From Bog-950 sp044228435 (GTDB taxonomy: Bacteria; Bacteroidota; Bacteroidia; Chitinophagales; LD1), in the NCBI GenBank assembly GCA_044228435.1, contig JBGAUW010000006.1:62001-126000 (forward strand): 64,000 bases of DNA. Direction: 5' to 3'. Below are positions 51,244 through 62,500 of the stretch, piece after piece; within the stretch, counting starts at the first letter, position 1; each line of letters starts with the position of its first letter. Below the pieces are notes generated by a model that was not told where the DNA came from, did not search any database, and saw nothing but the letters and a program-made list of their open reading frames with translations. The translations under genes were made by a program, and so were the position numbers.

Positions 51244-53049
51244 TTATAACACTCCTTCTAAAAACCAGGTTCTTACCGTGCCTTTCCCTTTTACCTCAAT
51301 ACATCCGCGCTGCTTAAATACAAACTTATGTTGCAGTAAATTCCTAAAGTCATCGCTTACGTGAATCTTTCCGGGTATACCGTGGCTTTCCATACGCGAG
51401 GCTGTATTTACCGTATCGCCCCAAAGGTCGTAGCTATACTTATTGGCACCTATTACACCGGCCACAACCTCACCGGTATGTATGCCAATACGTAATTCGA
51501 TGGCAGCAGTTTGGGCAAACGTTTTCATCTGCTGCTCCATAGCAAGGGCCAAATTTGCCATACGTTCGGCATGGTCCTCGCACGGCTCAGGTAAGCCAGA
51601 AGCGCACATGGATGAGTCGCCTATTGTTTTTATTTTTTCTACGCCATACTTTTCTGCCAGCTTATCAAATGCCCTAAAAAATGCATCCAGGTGAGCGGCC
51701 AGTTCATTTACATCCATCTCTGCACTCCAACTGGTAAACCCAACAATATCCGCAAACAATACACTGGCCTGCGAAAATCGCTCTACTATTTGCTCCTCTC
51801 CTGCCCTTATTCGTGCGGCAATCTTTTGGGGCAACACATTATGCAGCACACGCTCAACGGCTACCATTTCGCGCTCTTTCAACTCGAGGTCGTATCCCAC
51901 TTTTAAGTTCGCAATCTGTTTTTGGGCATCTGCGTTTCGTATTTCGTTTTGCAAAGCAATGCACTGTTCAAAATAGGTAAGTGCCTGCTGCCAGTCGCCA
52001 GCACCCTTTTTAAGTTCATAAAGTGTTTGCAGCACATCCATCGTGCTATTTTTATTACCAATGCGCGTGGCAATATCCATACAATGTAAAAAGCAGTCCG
52101 AAGCTTTGTTAAGCTGCCCCAGCTGCTGATATGCTTTACCCTTATTCTTTTCTGTTTCTACTAAATTTTGCGGCAAACCGGCAGCCTGCCCTGTTTGCGA
52201 GGCCATATCGTAATACTTAATGGCGCTGCTAAAATCATCACTTTCCATATAGCACAGGCCTAACCGGTTATAAATTTGGGTTAAGCTATGCAGGTCGCTA
52301 ATTGGTTCTGCAATTGTTCGAGCCTGTTCCAACTTCTCTACTGCCCTGCTTACATCTTTTTGGAGTAGGTGCAAACCACCTAAACCCATCAACGCCCGCG
52401 CCAACATACTATTATTCCCTGCCTCCAAACTAAGCTCATAGCATTTATCAAAATTCTCTTTAGCCTGTTTATAATTCTCCAGATGCTGATAAATAGCACC
52501 TACATTTAAATATGTAATGGCTCTATTCTTTATGTTGTTTTCCTGCTCCCAAACACGTAGTGCCTGCAAATAGTTTTCAAGGGCCTGCACGTAGTTGCCG
52601 GCCCTTTCGTGCAGTACCCCCAGGTTATTATACAAAGCACCCAATGTTTTGGGTGGGTCTAGCTGCAGGGCATAGCTTAAAGCCAGTTCAAAATTCTCTT
52701 TAGCTAAGGAGTAGTTATCCTGCGTTGCCAATACCTGGCCTATGTTGCCATAAGCAAGGCACATAAATTCAACGTTGCCGTGCTGTTTACCAATATCTAA
52801 CACCTGCTGGTAAAATGATAGTGCCCCGGTAAAATCAGACAGGCTTAAATGTGCAATACCGCTTTGCACCAGGCAGTTGCAAACTCCGCGTTCATCGTTG
52901 GCCTCTTTATATAAAGCCATGGCCCTTTGCAATAGCTCCAGGGCATTGTTTATCTCCCCCTTTACTATCAGCCCTCTACCCAACTCGAAGAGTTCCCTGG
53001 CATTTTCAGCTACCATTAATACAGCATTTGGCATATAGCAGGCCCGCAT
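51244..53049 (-). CDS. TPR-repeat class III adenylate cyclase
   Basis: Cytoplasmic cyclase making cAMP, with a protein-interaction sensor part. About ten TPR units fill residues ~10-390 (e.g. ALSFYQQVLDIGKQHGN, GALYNNLGVLHERAGNYVQA). A coiled linker precedes the catalytic domain (~420-600): LFADIVGFTSW with the first metal Asp near 434, VEKIKTIGDSSMCASG, LRIGIHTGEVVAGVIG, YDLWGDTVNTASRMES. Lys in KIKTIGD and Asp in YDLWG favour ATP over GTP. The ATG at 53049 is taken; ATGs at 53034 and 53016 are alternatives, and the longest frame begins with TTG. No membrane segment is seen. Confidence 0.88.
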   Translation of the reverse strand: MRACYMPNAVLMVAENARELFELGRGLIVKGEINNALELLQRAMALYKEANDERGVCNCLVQSGIAHLSLSDFTGALSFYQQVLDIGKQHGNVEFMCLAYGNIGQVLATQDNYSLAKENFELALSYALQLDPPKTLGALYNNLGVLHERAGNYVQALENYLQALRVWEQENNIKNRAITYLNVGAIYQHLENYKQAKENFDKCYELSLEAGNNSMLARALMGLGGLHLLQKDVSRAVEKLEQARTIAEPISDLHSLTQIYNRLGLCYMESDDFSSAIKYYDMASQTGQAAGLPQNLVETEKNKGKAYQQLGQLNKASDCFLHCMDIATRIGNKNSTMDVLQTLYELKKGAGDWQQALTYFEQCIALQNEIRNADAQKQIANLKVGYDLELKEREMVAVERVLHNVLPQKIAARIRAGEEQIVERFSQASVLFADIVGFTSWSAEMDVNELAAHLDAFFRAFDKLAEKYGVEKIKTIGDSSMCASGLPEPCEDHAERMANLALAMEQQMKTFAQTAAIELRIGIHTGEVVAGVIGANKYSYDLWGDTVNTASRMESHGIPGKIHVSDDFRNLLQHKFVFKQRGCIEVKGKGTVRTWFLEGVL

Positions 53050-53175
53050 TATTGCGGTGGCTATCAACGTTAATACTATAAGTGCTTATATGAAAGCAAT
53101 TGGCGAGGGCTGATGCATTAATTATCTTTTGTTTATTTCTGAACAAGCTCAGCTACTACACGTATCCTAAAGCAA

Positions 53176-53208
53176 AAACGCCGACCAGTTTTAAACCAGT
53201 CGGCGTTT
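53176..53208. terminator. Terminator of the adhesin cluster
   Basis: AAACGCCGAC (53176-53185) pairs with GTCGGCGTTT (53199-53208), with further pairing of GTTT/AAAC in the loop. It lies 20 bases beyond the stop of the leftward OmpA gene. Confidence 0.85.
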
Positions 53209-53228
53209 CAAATGTATTTCTGCAGGTA

Positions 53229-55460
53229 TTAGAACTTCAGAATCTTAAACTCTGTTCTTCTGTTTTCCTGGTGTTCTTCGTCGCTGCAAGGTACTGCAAC
53301 TGTTCCTTCGCACTGGCACTTGTTAACCAAGCGGCTTTCGCCGTAACCGGCAGCAATCATTCTGCGGCCTTCTACACCCTGGCTGGCCATATAGTTAACG
53401 CACGACTCAGCACGTTTGCTCGATAGCTGCATGTTGTATTTTGCAGTAGCACGGCAGTCGGTATGCGAGCTTAACTCAATTTCCATAGTCGGGTTATCCT
53501 TTAAAATCTTAACCAGCTTGTCAAGTTCTTTAGCCGCATCCGGGCGTATAAACCACTTATCCAAATCGTAATAAATGTTCTCTACCTTAATAGCCACACC
53601 TTTCTTCACCTTCTCTAATTCAATTACCGTGTAAAGGGTAGTAGGCGCTTTTTTACCTATGGTAGATTGGGTAGCCGTAACAGTCAGATATTTAGTATCC
53701 GGTTCTCCCGTTTCTTTCGAGCCTTCTATCCTGTAGTTGGTGTTTGGTTCTAATGAGAACATGCACTTACCATCTTTGTTAGTAGAGCATACCTCATCTT
53801 TGTTGGTGGTAAGGTTAGTAACCTTCACCTTAGCCGCTTCCATAGGGTCGCGGGTTTTCTTTTCCAGTACAGTTACTTCCAGGTTAATTCCGCCTTCGGC
53901 AACCATAGGTATTTTAACCAGTTCAGGTTTTTCCTTCACATCAAAGCTAAGCTCGGTAGGTAAATAGCCCGGCTTGGTAGCTAAAAACTTATAGCGCTTG
54001 TTAGGGGTGGCGGCAAACCTAAAGTCGCCTTCTTTACCACTGGTCATTTTCCCTTTCTCAACATCTTCATCCTTCATTACCACCTGTGCACCTTCGATAG
54101 GTAAACCGGTAGCTGCATCATATACTATACCATTCAGTATTATGCCTTTTTTAGTAAAGCTGTAAATATCATCATCGCCTTGTCCGCCCTGGCGGTTGCT
54201 GCAGAAGTATCCTTTCTTGTTATCGCGGTTAACTACATAACCAAAATCATCGGCATTGGTGTTAATAGGGTAACCCAGGTTTTCAGGGTCAGTCCAGCTG
54301 GTCATTTTATTACCGGTTTTAACCGAAGTAGTGCTATAAACATCCAAACCACCTAAACCGGTATGCCCGTTAGATGCGAAATATAAAGTTCCGTCCTCGG
54401 CCGAGTAAGGAAACATTTCATCGCCCGAGGTATTCACCTTAGGGCCCAGGTTAATTGGTGTGCCCCAGGTTCCACCTATCTCGCGGTAGCTAACGTAAAT
54501 ATCCACGCCGCCATATCCGCCCGGTTTATCGCTGGCAAAGTAAAGGCCTTTAGCATCTTTAGTAAGGGCAGGGTGGCACACCGAATACTCCTTATCGTTA
54601 AACGGAGCTGCTTCAATTAACTCATCGCCCCAACGCTTAGCATCCGGCAACCAAACAATACGGTAAATTTTAAGCTTTACAGTTTTATCTGCAGCAGTAA
54701 AGGCACGTTTGCCATTGTAGTTGCTACGGTCGATATAAAGTTCCTGCATTTTTTCGTTGTAGCTCGAAGTTCCTTCGTGGAATTTCTTGTTCAATGTGCG
54801 GCCGCTCATAAGATGCGGAGCACCTAAGTTACCTGTTGAAGTATCATCTTTAAAAGCTTCGTATATCTGCAAAAAGTTAGCCTGTGTCCAAACGTCTTTG
54901 TGTATCACATAGGCGTCCGGATAGCGGTTAGAGCAGAAGTAGATACCGGTATCTTTATATAAGCTTACACCAAAGTCAGAGTATTTAGAGTTTACCTTCT
55001 CCACATTTTTTACATCGTAAAAGCCACGGTCTTTGCTCAACTGCTCTACCTTGTCAATACCAGTCAACCTTTCCTTTACGCTGTTATCGGTAGGCATTAC
55101 ATCTTGGTATTGCTTGTAATACACTTTCGCTTCGGCATATTTTTGCCCCGCACGTAAACTTTCGGCATAGTAAAGTTTGTTTATCACGTTCGCATTTTCC
55201 GATTGTGCCAGCGCCGCATAATAAGGCTCTGCCTTGGTCCAATCATTCATCAGGCGGTAGCTATCGGCCACCTTCTGCAACACGTACGTGTTTTTCTCAT
55301 CCTTCTTTAAAGCCTTTTCGTAAAACATAATCGCCTTACGATAGTCAAACTGGCGGTAATACCAATCGCCAACTTTTACAATCGGCTTTTCGGCTTGTGC
55401 CAGTGCAAACATTGCAACGGCCAGCAGAAGGGTCAGGGATTTCTTCAAACTCATAGTCAT
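53229..55460 (-). CDS. TPR-PD40-CRD-OmpA envelope protein (PorE-like architecture)
   Basis: 743 residues. A signal peptide ends at ALAQA (~23). TPR units cover ~27-140 (AIMFYEKALKKDEKNTYVLQKV). PD40/beta-propeller blades cover ~170-430 (GLYFASDKPGGYGGVDIYVS, GTLYFASNGHTGLGGLDVY, GYFCSNRQGGQGDDDIYSF). A carboxypeptidase-regulatory-like domain (~432-520) and a second beta domain follow. The OmpA-type peptidoglycan-binding domain (~625-743) ends ENRRTEFKILKF. This domain order is that of the T9SS component PorE, but the protein lacks a lipobox and sits with an adhesin and PorP/SprF, so it may be a dedicated paralogue anchoring that adhesin. Start at 55460 or, two codons later, 55454. Confidence 0.88.
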   Translation of the reverse strand: MTMSLKKSLTLLLAVAMFALAQAEKPIVKVGDWYYRQFDYRKAIMFYEKALKKDEKNTYVLQKVADSYRLMNDWTKAEPYYAALAQSENANVINKLYYAESLRAGQKYAEAKVYYKQYQDVMPTDNSVKERLTGIDKVEQLSKDRGFYDVKNVEKVNSKYSDFGVSLYKDTGIYFCSNRYPDAYVIHKDVWTQANFLQIYEAFKDDTSTGNLGAPHLMSGRTLNKKFHEGTSSYNEKMQELYIDRSNYNGKRAFTAADKTVKLKIYRIVWLPDAKRWGDELIEAAPFNDKEYSVCHPALTKDAKGLYFASDKPGGYGGVDIYVSYREIGGTWGTPINLGPKVNTSGDEMFPYSAEDGTLYFASNGHTGLGGLDVYSTTSVKTGNKMTSWTDPENLGYPINTNADDFGYVVNRDNKKGYFCSNRQGGQGDDDIYSFTKKGIILNGIVYDAATGLPIEGAQVVMKDEDVEKGKMTSGKEGDFRFAATPNKRYKFLATKPGYLPTELSFDVKEKPELVKIPMVAEGGINLEVTVLEKKTRDPMEAAKVKVTNLTTNKDEVCSTNKDGKCMFSLEPNTNYRIEGSKETGEPDTKYLTVTATQSTIGKKAPTTLYTVIELEKVKKGVAIKVENIYYDLDKWFIRPDAAKELDKLVKILKDNPTMEIELSSHTDCRATAKYNMQLSSKRAESCVNYMASQGVEGRRMIAAGYGESRLVNKCQCEGTVAVPCSDEEHQENRRTEFKILKF

Positions 55461-55493
55461 TATATTTTAGGGGTAACCTGGTGTTCTCTTTTC

Positions 55494-56486
55494 TTAAAAA
55501 TATTTTACAAAACGTGGTGTTACAAAACGTTTTTTGTTATACCAAAAATCGTAGCCAATCATAATTTCATGCGTACCGGTTGTGTATTTGCGCAGGGCTG
55601 TAATTTCGGCATCGTAGCAGTAACCAATTTGCAATTGCGGTGTTGCTTTAAAGTTTACAAACACGTTAGCCGACTGGCCCACGTAGTTACGGGCCTGTTG
55701 CCCGTCGCCGGCAGTACGGTAACCAACACCTACCCAAACTCTTTCTATAAACAATAAAGCCAGGTTAATATCAAACTGAGGTATGTTTTTAGGTAATCCT
55801 TTTTGCCATTTCATTAAAAACGAAGGGCGGAATTTTACAACTGAAGCTTCTTTACCAAACACATAACCGGCAGTAAACAAATAGTGATTATACATACGGG
55901 CAATAGAAGTATTATAACCCGAAACACCTGTTTTATCGCGCAGTTTAGCCGGCAATAAATGCGGTACCGAAGCGCCTACAAAGTAACGCTTACCGTATGC
56001 ATAAATACCAAACCCGATATTAGGCACAAACAGATTAGAGTTAAGGTTAAAGGCATTATCGCCACCAGTTAAACCATCCGGTAATTGTGCACTTCTGCTA
56101 TTTTGGTAGAAATAGGCAAACGAAGCCTGCACACCAAAGCATAAGCGGTTTTCGCCTTTTAAACGCAGGCGATAGCTAAATGCCGGGGTTACCGAAAAGG
56201 TATTGGCAAGGCCTAACCTATCGTTGGTAATGGTTAAACCCATAGCATACTGGTCGCGGCGGAAGGGTGTATGAATACTGGCGTTTACCGTTTTGGGCGC
56301 CCCTTCAAGGCCGGCCCATTGGTGGCGGTAAATAGCCATTACACTAATAACCTCCTGGCTGCCTGCATACGCCGGGTTCAAAAACAACCCGTTGAACATA
56401 TACATACTGTAGGCGGCATCCTGCTGAGCTCTTAGCCCCGTAAAAACCGCTACTGCCAATAGTGCTGTAGTAAGTATCTTCTTCAT
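55494..56486 (-). CDS. PorP/SprF-family T9SS outer-membrane protein
   Basis: 330 residues. The signal peptide ends at LRAQ (~21). The family's opening is QDAAYSMYMFNGLFLNPAYAGS, followed by YRHQWAGLEGAPKTVNASIHTPF, then beta-strand-rich barrel sequence (YAMGLTITNDRLGL, GVQASFAYFYQNS) and a closing GTHEIMIGYDFWYNKKR. Members of this family are needed for secretion or surface attachment of a cognate type B sorting-domain adhesin (as SprF for SprB). Here it is immediately downstream of such an adhesin and upstream of the OmpA protein. Confidence 0.93.
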   Translation of the reverse strand: MKKILTTALLAVAVFTGLRAQQDAAYSMYMFNGLFLNPAYAGSQEVISVMAIYRHQWAGLEGAPKTVNASIHTPFRRDQYAMGLTITNDRLGLANTFSVTPAFSYRLRLKGENRLCFGVQASFAYFYQNSRSAQLPDGLTGGDNAFNLNSNLFVPNIGFGIYAYGKRYFVGASVPHLLPAKLRDKTGVSGYNTSIARMYNHYLFTAGYVFGKEASVVKFRPSFLMKWQKGLPKNIPQFDINLALLFIERVWVGVGYRTAGDGQQARNYVGQSANVFVNFKATPQLQIGYCYDAEITALRKYTTGTHEIMIGYDFWYNKKRFVTPRFVKYF

Positions 56487-56523
56487 ATTAAAAACTTTTT
56501 TCAGGTTAACTATTTTTTAAAAG

Positions 56524-56554
56524 GGCCTTCTTTCTCTTTCGAAGAAAGAAGGCC
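56524..56554 (-). terminator. Hairpin after the giant adhesin gene
   Basis: GGCCTTCTTTCT (56524-56535) and AGAAAGAAGGCC (56543-56554) form a perfect 12-base stem with a seven-base loop. On the minus strand it follows the adhesin stop by 12 bases and precedes the PorP/SprF start, so it could reduce read-through into the two downstream genes and set their ratio. Confidence 0.7.
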
Positions 56555-56566
56555 GTATTTGAATCG

Positions 56567-59500
56567 TTATCTTTGAATTACAACAAACTTAGCTTCGCGC
56601 TTGTTACTTCCGTCGTTGTATTCGTAAATGATGTAGTAAGTTCCATCAGGTAAATCAGTTCCCTGCATGTTTTTACCTGCCCAATCATTCATGTAAGCAC
56701 CTTCGCTAAACCAAACCTCTACACCCCAACGGTTGAATATACGTACGGTTGCTTTAGGATATTTTTCACCGCAAGGTATTTTGTAAGTATCGTTGGTACC
56801 ATCACCGTTTGGCGAGAAACCATTCGGTATGTAGCACTCAACCACTGTATCGATAACAGTTACACAAACGGTAGCCGAATCGCAGTATACAAGCGGGCCA
56901 CTTACACCACATACCTGGTATGTGAATGTTTCGGTGCCTTTAAAGCCTGCATTAGGAGTATAGATAATGGCGTTAGTAGAATCTACAACCACTGCAGTAC
57001 CGTTAGCCGGAGCCTTAAGCACTATTACCGTAGTATCGGCAGCAAACGGTATAATATCGTTTGCCAGCACATCAACTGTTATTGGTGTATTAATGATGGT
57101 AGTATCTACATCGCAGGCCTCATCAATCGCGTCGATTAAGCAATCAACCGAAGTCATTACTATCTGAGCGCTATCGCATATACCAATGTTGGTGCAAATA
57201 ACCACGCAGAACGTATCGTTGCCGAAGAAGCCCTGGTTAGGAGTGTATAAGAAACATGTATTGCTGTTAACCACTGTTCCGTTTTGCGGTTGGCACATTG
57301 AGTTTACACTCCATGTGTAAGGTCCGTTTAAGGTAACGTAGTTAGCGAAGCATATCGAATCGTTGGTTGTGCACGATGATACGATGCCAAAGATACTATC
57401 TACCTGCGGTGCGTTACAAGGGTCAACGTGTACAGCTATGGTAGCAGTATCACACTTAACAGGTAAGCCATTATCGCAGATATAGTATTGTAAGTTAACA
57501 TCGCCCAGTGCGCCGTTAGAAATAATGGTAATGGTGCTATCGGTAACAGCGCCCACCGTTAATACAAAGTTGTTGTTAAGCGGGCTGAAGCCGGTGATTC
57601 GAATTACATGGCCATCGGCATCGGTATCGTTGGCCATTGGGGCAAACGTTAAGGTATCGCCAAGGCAAATGGTTTGTGCATCGTTAACAGCACCCGGTGC
57701 AGTATTGCAAAGCACACTAACTATCACAAAGCCGGTATCTACCCCGCAGGTATTCTCACCACGGTAGGTAAACGTATCGCTTCCGCAATAGCCTGGTGTA
57801 GGAACGTAGCGCAGCGTTGTATCGTTAATAAATGTCGCTGTTCCGTGTAGTGGTGCAGCTACCACAGTATTTATAGTGGTTTCGCCTGCAATAGTATCAT
57901 TCAACGTTACTATAATGCTTACAGAATCGCCTGCTATTACCTGGGTAACATCCGTTACAGCCACAGGACGTTCGCAGCAAAGTATGTTTACACAAACATA
58001 GCCGGTGTCAATAGCACCTGTATTGTCAGTTAATACATAAGCAAACGTATCAATGTAACCGCAGGTATCGGCTCGTGGTGTGTAAAGTATCTGACCACGG
58101 TTTAAGGTTACAGATCCCAGTGTATTTGGCAAGTTTATTAGGCCACTCACCGACAGAGTATCAATCACATCCGGATCGTAATCGTTTGCAAGGACATCTA
58201 TCAGAACAGGACGCTGATAACCTGTTTCAACACACTCGTTTACAGCAACCACTGAGTTGATTATGCGTACAATAACCTGAGCGGTATCACACAGCGAAGG
58301 CACCTTGTTGTCGCATATTACATAGCAGAAGGTATCCGGGTTGTAAGCATTAGCTGTTGAATCAGGGGTATAAGTAATAACACCGTTAGCTGCTATTGCT
58401 GCCGTGCCACTGGCAGGTGCGCAAGGAATAGCAGTAATAGTGATGCTATCGCCATCCGGATCGTGGTCATTTAACACCACACGGATACCTACAGCAGTAA
58501 CGTAGTTGGTATTGGCAAAGTCATCAACTGCCACTGGTGGGTGGTTTGTATTAACTGTGCTATCAACATAGATAACTATGATAGCGCTATCACAAGCACC
58601 CGATGGGTCGCAAATTGTATAGCAGATAGTATCGATACCTATAACCGGCGAAGTATACGAAACCGTATTATCCGGGTTAAGTGTAGCGGTTGCCCCACCA
58701 AGGCTAGGGCCGCAGGTTAGGGTAACCGTTAATGGATCGCCATCCGGATCGTAATCGTTGGCAAGTTCATTAACCACAATACCTGTATTGATAGTAGTTA
58801 CTGCAGCGTCATCGGTAGCAACCGGTGGTTGGTTGGTGCTATCGCAGGTTACTACGTTCACCACTATTACGTTCGTATCGCAAAGCGAGAACACCGGAAT
58901 GTTGCTTTGGTCGCATACGTAGTAAGTAATACTGTAAGTGCCTGCTGTATCTGCGCTAACCACAGCCGAACCGTTGCCGGTAACTGCAAAGTTAACACCT
59001 GCCGGTATTGTACCGTAGCTGTATAACATTGCATCGCCATCAGGATCGGTAGTAGCAGAAGCCACGTTTACACCAACCTGGGTATTTGCACATGCTGATA
59101 CATTTATCTGCTGCGCTATAGGTGCATTGTTAAGCGGCGTAACAACTATAGTTACTGTGCCTGAATCGCAAGCGCCTGAAGTATCGCAAACAGTTACACA
59201 AATAATTTGTGTTCCAACAAAGCCCGGAGCCGGCGTGTAAACAACGCACTGGCCTGCTACACTAACAGTACCGTTAATAGGGCCGCAATTGTAGGTAGAT
59301 ACAGTTAATGAATCCGTAGGATCATCAATATCCGAGATTGGAAGACAAACTGTATCCGGGCCGCTATCTCTAGGTATAGTATCGGTAACATCGATAACTA
59401 CCGGCGGATCGTTAACCGGGCAAATGCTTACCACTACAGTTGCAGTATCGCAAGCGTTTAAGCAGGCGGTGTTGCATAACTGGTAGGTAAGGGTATCTGA

Positions 59501-62500
59501 ACCGAAGTAATCTTTAACCGGAGTGTAAGTAACTACATTAGCAGCAACAGTAGCTGTACCATGCGGAGCACTTAATACTGTTACTACGCTGGCGTCTCCT
59601 TCCGGATCCGTATCATTAACGGTTACAGCAATAGTAGCAGGGGTTTCTTCACATGTTGAAGCAGTGTCATCTCCGGCTACAGGTGATTGATTAACATGAC
59701 CGCAAATGGTATCCTGTGCAGCACATCCGTTAGGGGTGTTTACAGCATTTGCAATTAAACAGTAATCAGCATCAACCGGCACATAGCTAATTGGGTTCAG
59801 GCTCGAAGCCACATTACCACCGCCCAGTAAGCTCCATGAAATATTGAATACATCGAAGCTGAAGTTTGGTGTAAATACTACGGCCTGACCTGCGCAAGAT
59901 GTATCGGTAGAAGCAGTAACATCGATACTTGGTGCAGCCTTAACGTTTATAACAAACGTGAAGGTATTGCTGCAGCCTGTAGTAGTATCGGTATAAGAGT
60001 AAGTAATAGTGTTATTTCCTAAGCTGGCAGTAAGCGGGTTAAACACGCTTCCATCAGCACCCGATAAGCCGGTGCTTCCTGTAAATACGCCACCCACCGG
60101 CGAACCAACTAAAGTTACAGCTGAATCCAGTCGGCAATATGCAGGGGCATAACCCGAAGCAGTAACCACCGGAAGCGGTGTAACGGTTACACAGATCGTA
60201 GTGTCGTCGCTGCATCCGGTAGTTGGATTAGTGTAGGTGTATTGGATACAATAGAAACCTGCACCTACCACGCCCGGCTGGAATATATTTCCGGTCATGC
60301 CTGGTCCAACAAACGAACCGCCAGCAGGTATACCTGTTAAGGTAATATTACCTGCATTTACACAGTAAGTAGAGTTCAATCCGCTAATGCTTGCTTCGTC
60401 AGGTGTATTTACAATCACCTCAACGGTATCGCTACCACGGCAGCCATTTGCATCGGTTACAACTACTGCATAAGTAGTGGTTACAGTAGGGCAAGCTAAA
60501 GGATTAGAAGCAGTAGGATCTGCAATACCCGCACCAAACCATTGATATACGAATGGCAATACACCGCTACCGGTTACGGTTGGGTTTCCACCCAATGTAA
60601 CACAAGCATTTGTATTAGCGCATATCGAACCAACGTTCACTCCGGCTTCTACATTCAATACAACAGGGTTAACTGTTACCTGAACCTGATCGGTTGCACG
60701 GCACCCGAAGCTATCGGTTACAGTAAGTGTATAAACCACATTGCTACCCAATGAATCAACAACCGGGTTAGAGAATGTAGGGTCATTCAATCCTGTGATA
60801 GGGAACCAATCATAAGTGTATGGAGCTACAGTGCCCGATGCAGATGGAGTACCACCTAACACAGCGCTGTCAAGTCCACAAGATGTAATAGAGGCATCAG
60901 GGCCTGCATTAGCAATTGGCAGCGGCCTTAACGACACGTTAACCAAATCTGAAGCCGAACAACCTAATGAATCCGTTACTGTAAGTGTATAGCTTGTATT
61001 GGCTACCGGTGTTGCAGTTGGGCGTGCAGTGTTGCTTGGGAAAGCACCGGCACTCCATGCATAAGTGTAAGGAGCTGTTCCTCCCACTACTACAGGGTTT
61101 CCGCCCAATACGATTTGAGTAGCAGTACAAATTGAGGTATCTCTTCCTGCGTTTACAACTATAAACGGACTAACTGTAACGGTTACTGAATCAACCTGGT
61201 TACATCCTAATTGATCGGTTAATGTTACCAAGTAAGTAGTAGTATTTATAGGCGATACGCAAGGGTTAGCCGAGAATGGATCGTTAACGCTAGCTGTAAG
61301 AGAAGCCCACTGATAGATATAAGGAGGTTGACCTCCAACTGCTGTAGGTATACCACCTATTTGCACACAACCGCTGCTGTTGGCACAGAACACTTTATTA
61401 GCGCCTGCATCTGCCACCAGGTTAGATTGGTTAACAGTTACGGTAATTTGATCGGTTGCAAAGCAGCCGGTTGCATTATCGGTAACCGTTACTGTGAAGG
61501 TAGTAGTAGTAGTTAAGGCTGTTACAACCGGGTTAGGAACCGTAGTTCCATTAAGGTTTGTAGCAGGCGACCATGCATATGAGTAGTTGCCTGAACCACC
61601 TACTGCAGTAGGCGAACCGCCCAATGTAGCGAATGAGCCCGGACAGTTGGTCATAGTAACATCCTGGCCGGCATTGGCAGTAATAGCAGGGTTAACAGTA
61701 ACCGATTGGCAGGTAGAAGCTGAACAACCAACTGCATCGGTAACCGTTACACAGTAAGTGCTGGTAACACCCGGTGTAGCCACAGGGTTAGCGGCAGTAG
61801 TGTTGCTTAAGCCCGAACCCGGAGCCCATGTATAAGTAAACGGTGCTGTTCCTCCGCTGCCTGTAGGGTTACCACCCAATAAGGCGGCACCACCCTGGCA
61901 AATAGCAGTATCTGGCGTAACCGAAGCAGTTACGGCAGGGTTAGCAAATAATACCATCGAATCAACAGCTACGCAACCAAAGGCATCGGTAACTAATAAT
62001 ACGTAAGTAGTAGTATCGGTAGGGTTAACATCCGGGTTGGCAATGCTGTTTGAATTACAGATACCTGCCACCGGAGACCAGTCGATAATGTAAGGGCTGG
62101 TTCCACCCGATACAGCGTTTAGGCCACCTATGGTTACACAGTTGGTAGTGCCGGCGCAAATACTCTTATCGTTACCCGCATCGGCAGTAAGTGTAGACTG
62201 AACTACAGTAATAAATGTTTGATCAACCGCGGTGCAACCATTATCATCAGTCACGGTTAAGTTATAAGTAAGCGATTGGCCAAGGTTACAAGCCGATGGG
62301 TTAGACAGACCGGTATTGTTTAAGCCGGCAGAAGGTGCCCATGCATAACGATAAGGGCTTGTTCCGCTGTTGGCTGTTGGGGTAGCACCTAAAGTAACAC
62401 ATGCCGTAGGACATGCAACTACAGTTTGGTCTGGCCCTGCATTAGCCGTAGGGTTTTGGTTAACCTTAATTGTAACGCTTGCATTGTTGCTGCAACCCAA

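Noticed and set aside
53229..55460. Calling the OmpA protein porE outright
   Set aside because: Domain order fits, but there is no lipobox and many paralogues with this order exist beside PorP/SprF genes; orthology cannot be shown here.
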